64,000 bases of DNA from Saccopteryx bilineata. Its lineage: Eukaryota; Chordata; Mammalia; Chiroptera; Emballonuridae. The stretch is taken from the NCBI RefSeq assembly GCF_036850765.1, contig NC_089490.1, positions 240,684,442-240,748,441 of the forward strand, in the 5' to 3' direction. This document shows, in pieces, positions 62,981 through 64,000 of the stretch. The translations under genes were made by a program, and so were the position numbers. Within the stretch, counting starts at the first letter, position 1. Each line of letters starts with the position of its first letter. The notes under the pieces are model-generated. The model had not been told where the DNA came from and did not search any database. It saw only the letters and a program-made list of their open reading frames with translations.

Positions 62981-64000
62981 GCCATATGCTCACTGCTTTG
63001 CTAATGCTACTGAGGAAGCCCCTTGCATGGGTTCACTCCAGCCCACCCTGATTTACAAAGATGACCCTGCCCATGGCCCAGCATGCACCCTGAACCCCGG
63101 CCTGCCATGCTGCCATTGTAGGCCGTTGGACTGGGTGGGGACAGCCCATCTCAACACGGGAGAAGCAGCCCCAGTAGAGTCTTCTCATACTGAGATGCCC
63201 CCTGTGAGCACACATACACTCCTCCCTCTGCGCCCTGACTCAGGCTCCATCTGCAGAAACAAGTGTGGACCTGGCACAGGTGGGGTGAGGGACACAGGCA
63301 GACGGGCAGGAGAGGTTGGCTATGGTTTTAACTGTGGGGAGAAAGGCTTGTGGGAATATAATTTCCGGGAGCACGGGGCCCCTCGCACTCTCGTTTGGGA
63401 TTGAGCGAATTGTGTTTGACTTCAGCCTTGGGAGTATCTCTGTGGGCATCAGACGCCATGGGGCACACAGCAGTCATGGGCACAGAGCCCGAGGATGAAA
63501 GGCAGGGCAGGGTTGGGCTCAGCGTGAGAGCATGGGGTCCTAGTAGGGCGGCTGCTGAGGTGCCAAGGCCTTGGGGGGGCACTTCCTTTCTTTTCCTGCC
63601 CCTGACCAGGCCCCCAAGGACCCCTGCTCCTCTCATTTCCCCACAAACGTCTTAGTTTTGCTCCTGGTTCTAGTGGCACCACCTGGCCCACAGGACAGTG
63701 AATTCTGAGCCTCCTGGTTCCCGTCTCCCGACTTCTTGGCAAAGACTTAAACATGGGTCCCGGTGGTTAAACAGAGACGAAGCCCGTTCCCTCCCTCTCC
63801 CTCCTCCCCTCATCCCCTTACCCCCTGGTCCCCACTCCCCCATCCACACACTCAGGCAGCCAGGGCTGTGGCCACAACATGCTTTGGGACTAGTGTCCAA
63901 CAGTCTTACGCTTAGACAGATGCATCACAGACATTTCACACGGAAACGTGTCCCTCCTCACTTCCTCTGTGAGGACAAACCTTTTTCCTGAAGTCCTCCC

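Larger units (their letters stand above)
42941..64000 (-). other. LMOD1: LMOD1 intron 1 (continues past the window end)
   Basis: The 21 kb upstream of exon 2 contains no exon matching the LMOD1 N terminus, in keeping with a very long first intron. It holds the SINEs, MIR and L1 fragments and the motif cluster listed separately. Outside those, 43640-46990, 47413-55320, 56670-58100 and 58481-64000 are mostly GC-rich sequence without splice-supported exons or named RNA genes. The many open frames are a product of GC content. Confidence 0.7.

Overview
The window is mammalian nuclear DNA: large introns, GT-AG splice sites, CpG-island promoters, decayed L1 and MIR copies, and many young tRNA-derived SINEs with flanking target-site duplications. 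The SINE types, recognised from memory and not searched, resemble those of horseshoe or leaf-nosed bats, so a rhinolophoid bat is the best guess (moderate confidence). Gene content and order match human 1q32.1: (NAV1) - IPO9 - SHISA4 - LMOD1.

Layout. Positions 1-1460 are probably the 3' end of an upstream plus-strand gene (NAV1 by synteny only). A CpG island (about 2770-4130) holds the IPO9 promoter and first exon. IPO9 (importin-9) runs from ATG 3024 to TGA 31169 on the plus strand in 24 coding exons. All splice phases agree and give 1038 residues, close to the human length. Intron 1 (11 kb) holds most of the local repeats: several SINEs, old L1 fragments, and a hAT DNA transposon split by an ERV2-type solo LTR. 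Intron 8 is an AT-AC intron with a U12-type donor. SHISA4 follows at 35570-37746 (plus strand, five coding exons, 187 residues). LMOD1 (leiomodin-1) lies on the minus strand. Its last two coding exons are at 42940-41507 and 40910-40884, and the remaining 21 kb to the window end is its intron 1. The first coding exon lies outside the window.

IPO9 is a housekeeping nuclear import receptor. SHISA4 is a small membrane adaptor. LMOD1 is a smooth-muscle actin nucleator. They share a neighbourhood, not a pathway. A CpG-rich segment between SHISA4 and LMOD1 carries two CTCF-like motifs in convergent orientation and a CRE palindrome, and could be a boundary.

The points most worth following up are the LMOD1 exon 2 donor, which reads TTAAGT where GTAAGT is expected; the U12-type AT-AC intron in IPO9; the nested hAT/LTR insertion; a CTCF-like core inside a bat SINE; and a CArG/TEAD/GATA motif cluster in LMOD1 intron 1. 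I found no operon-like or otherwise novel multigene system. Exon boundaries come from reading splice sites and comparing with remembered human proteins, not from transcript data.
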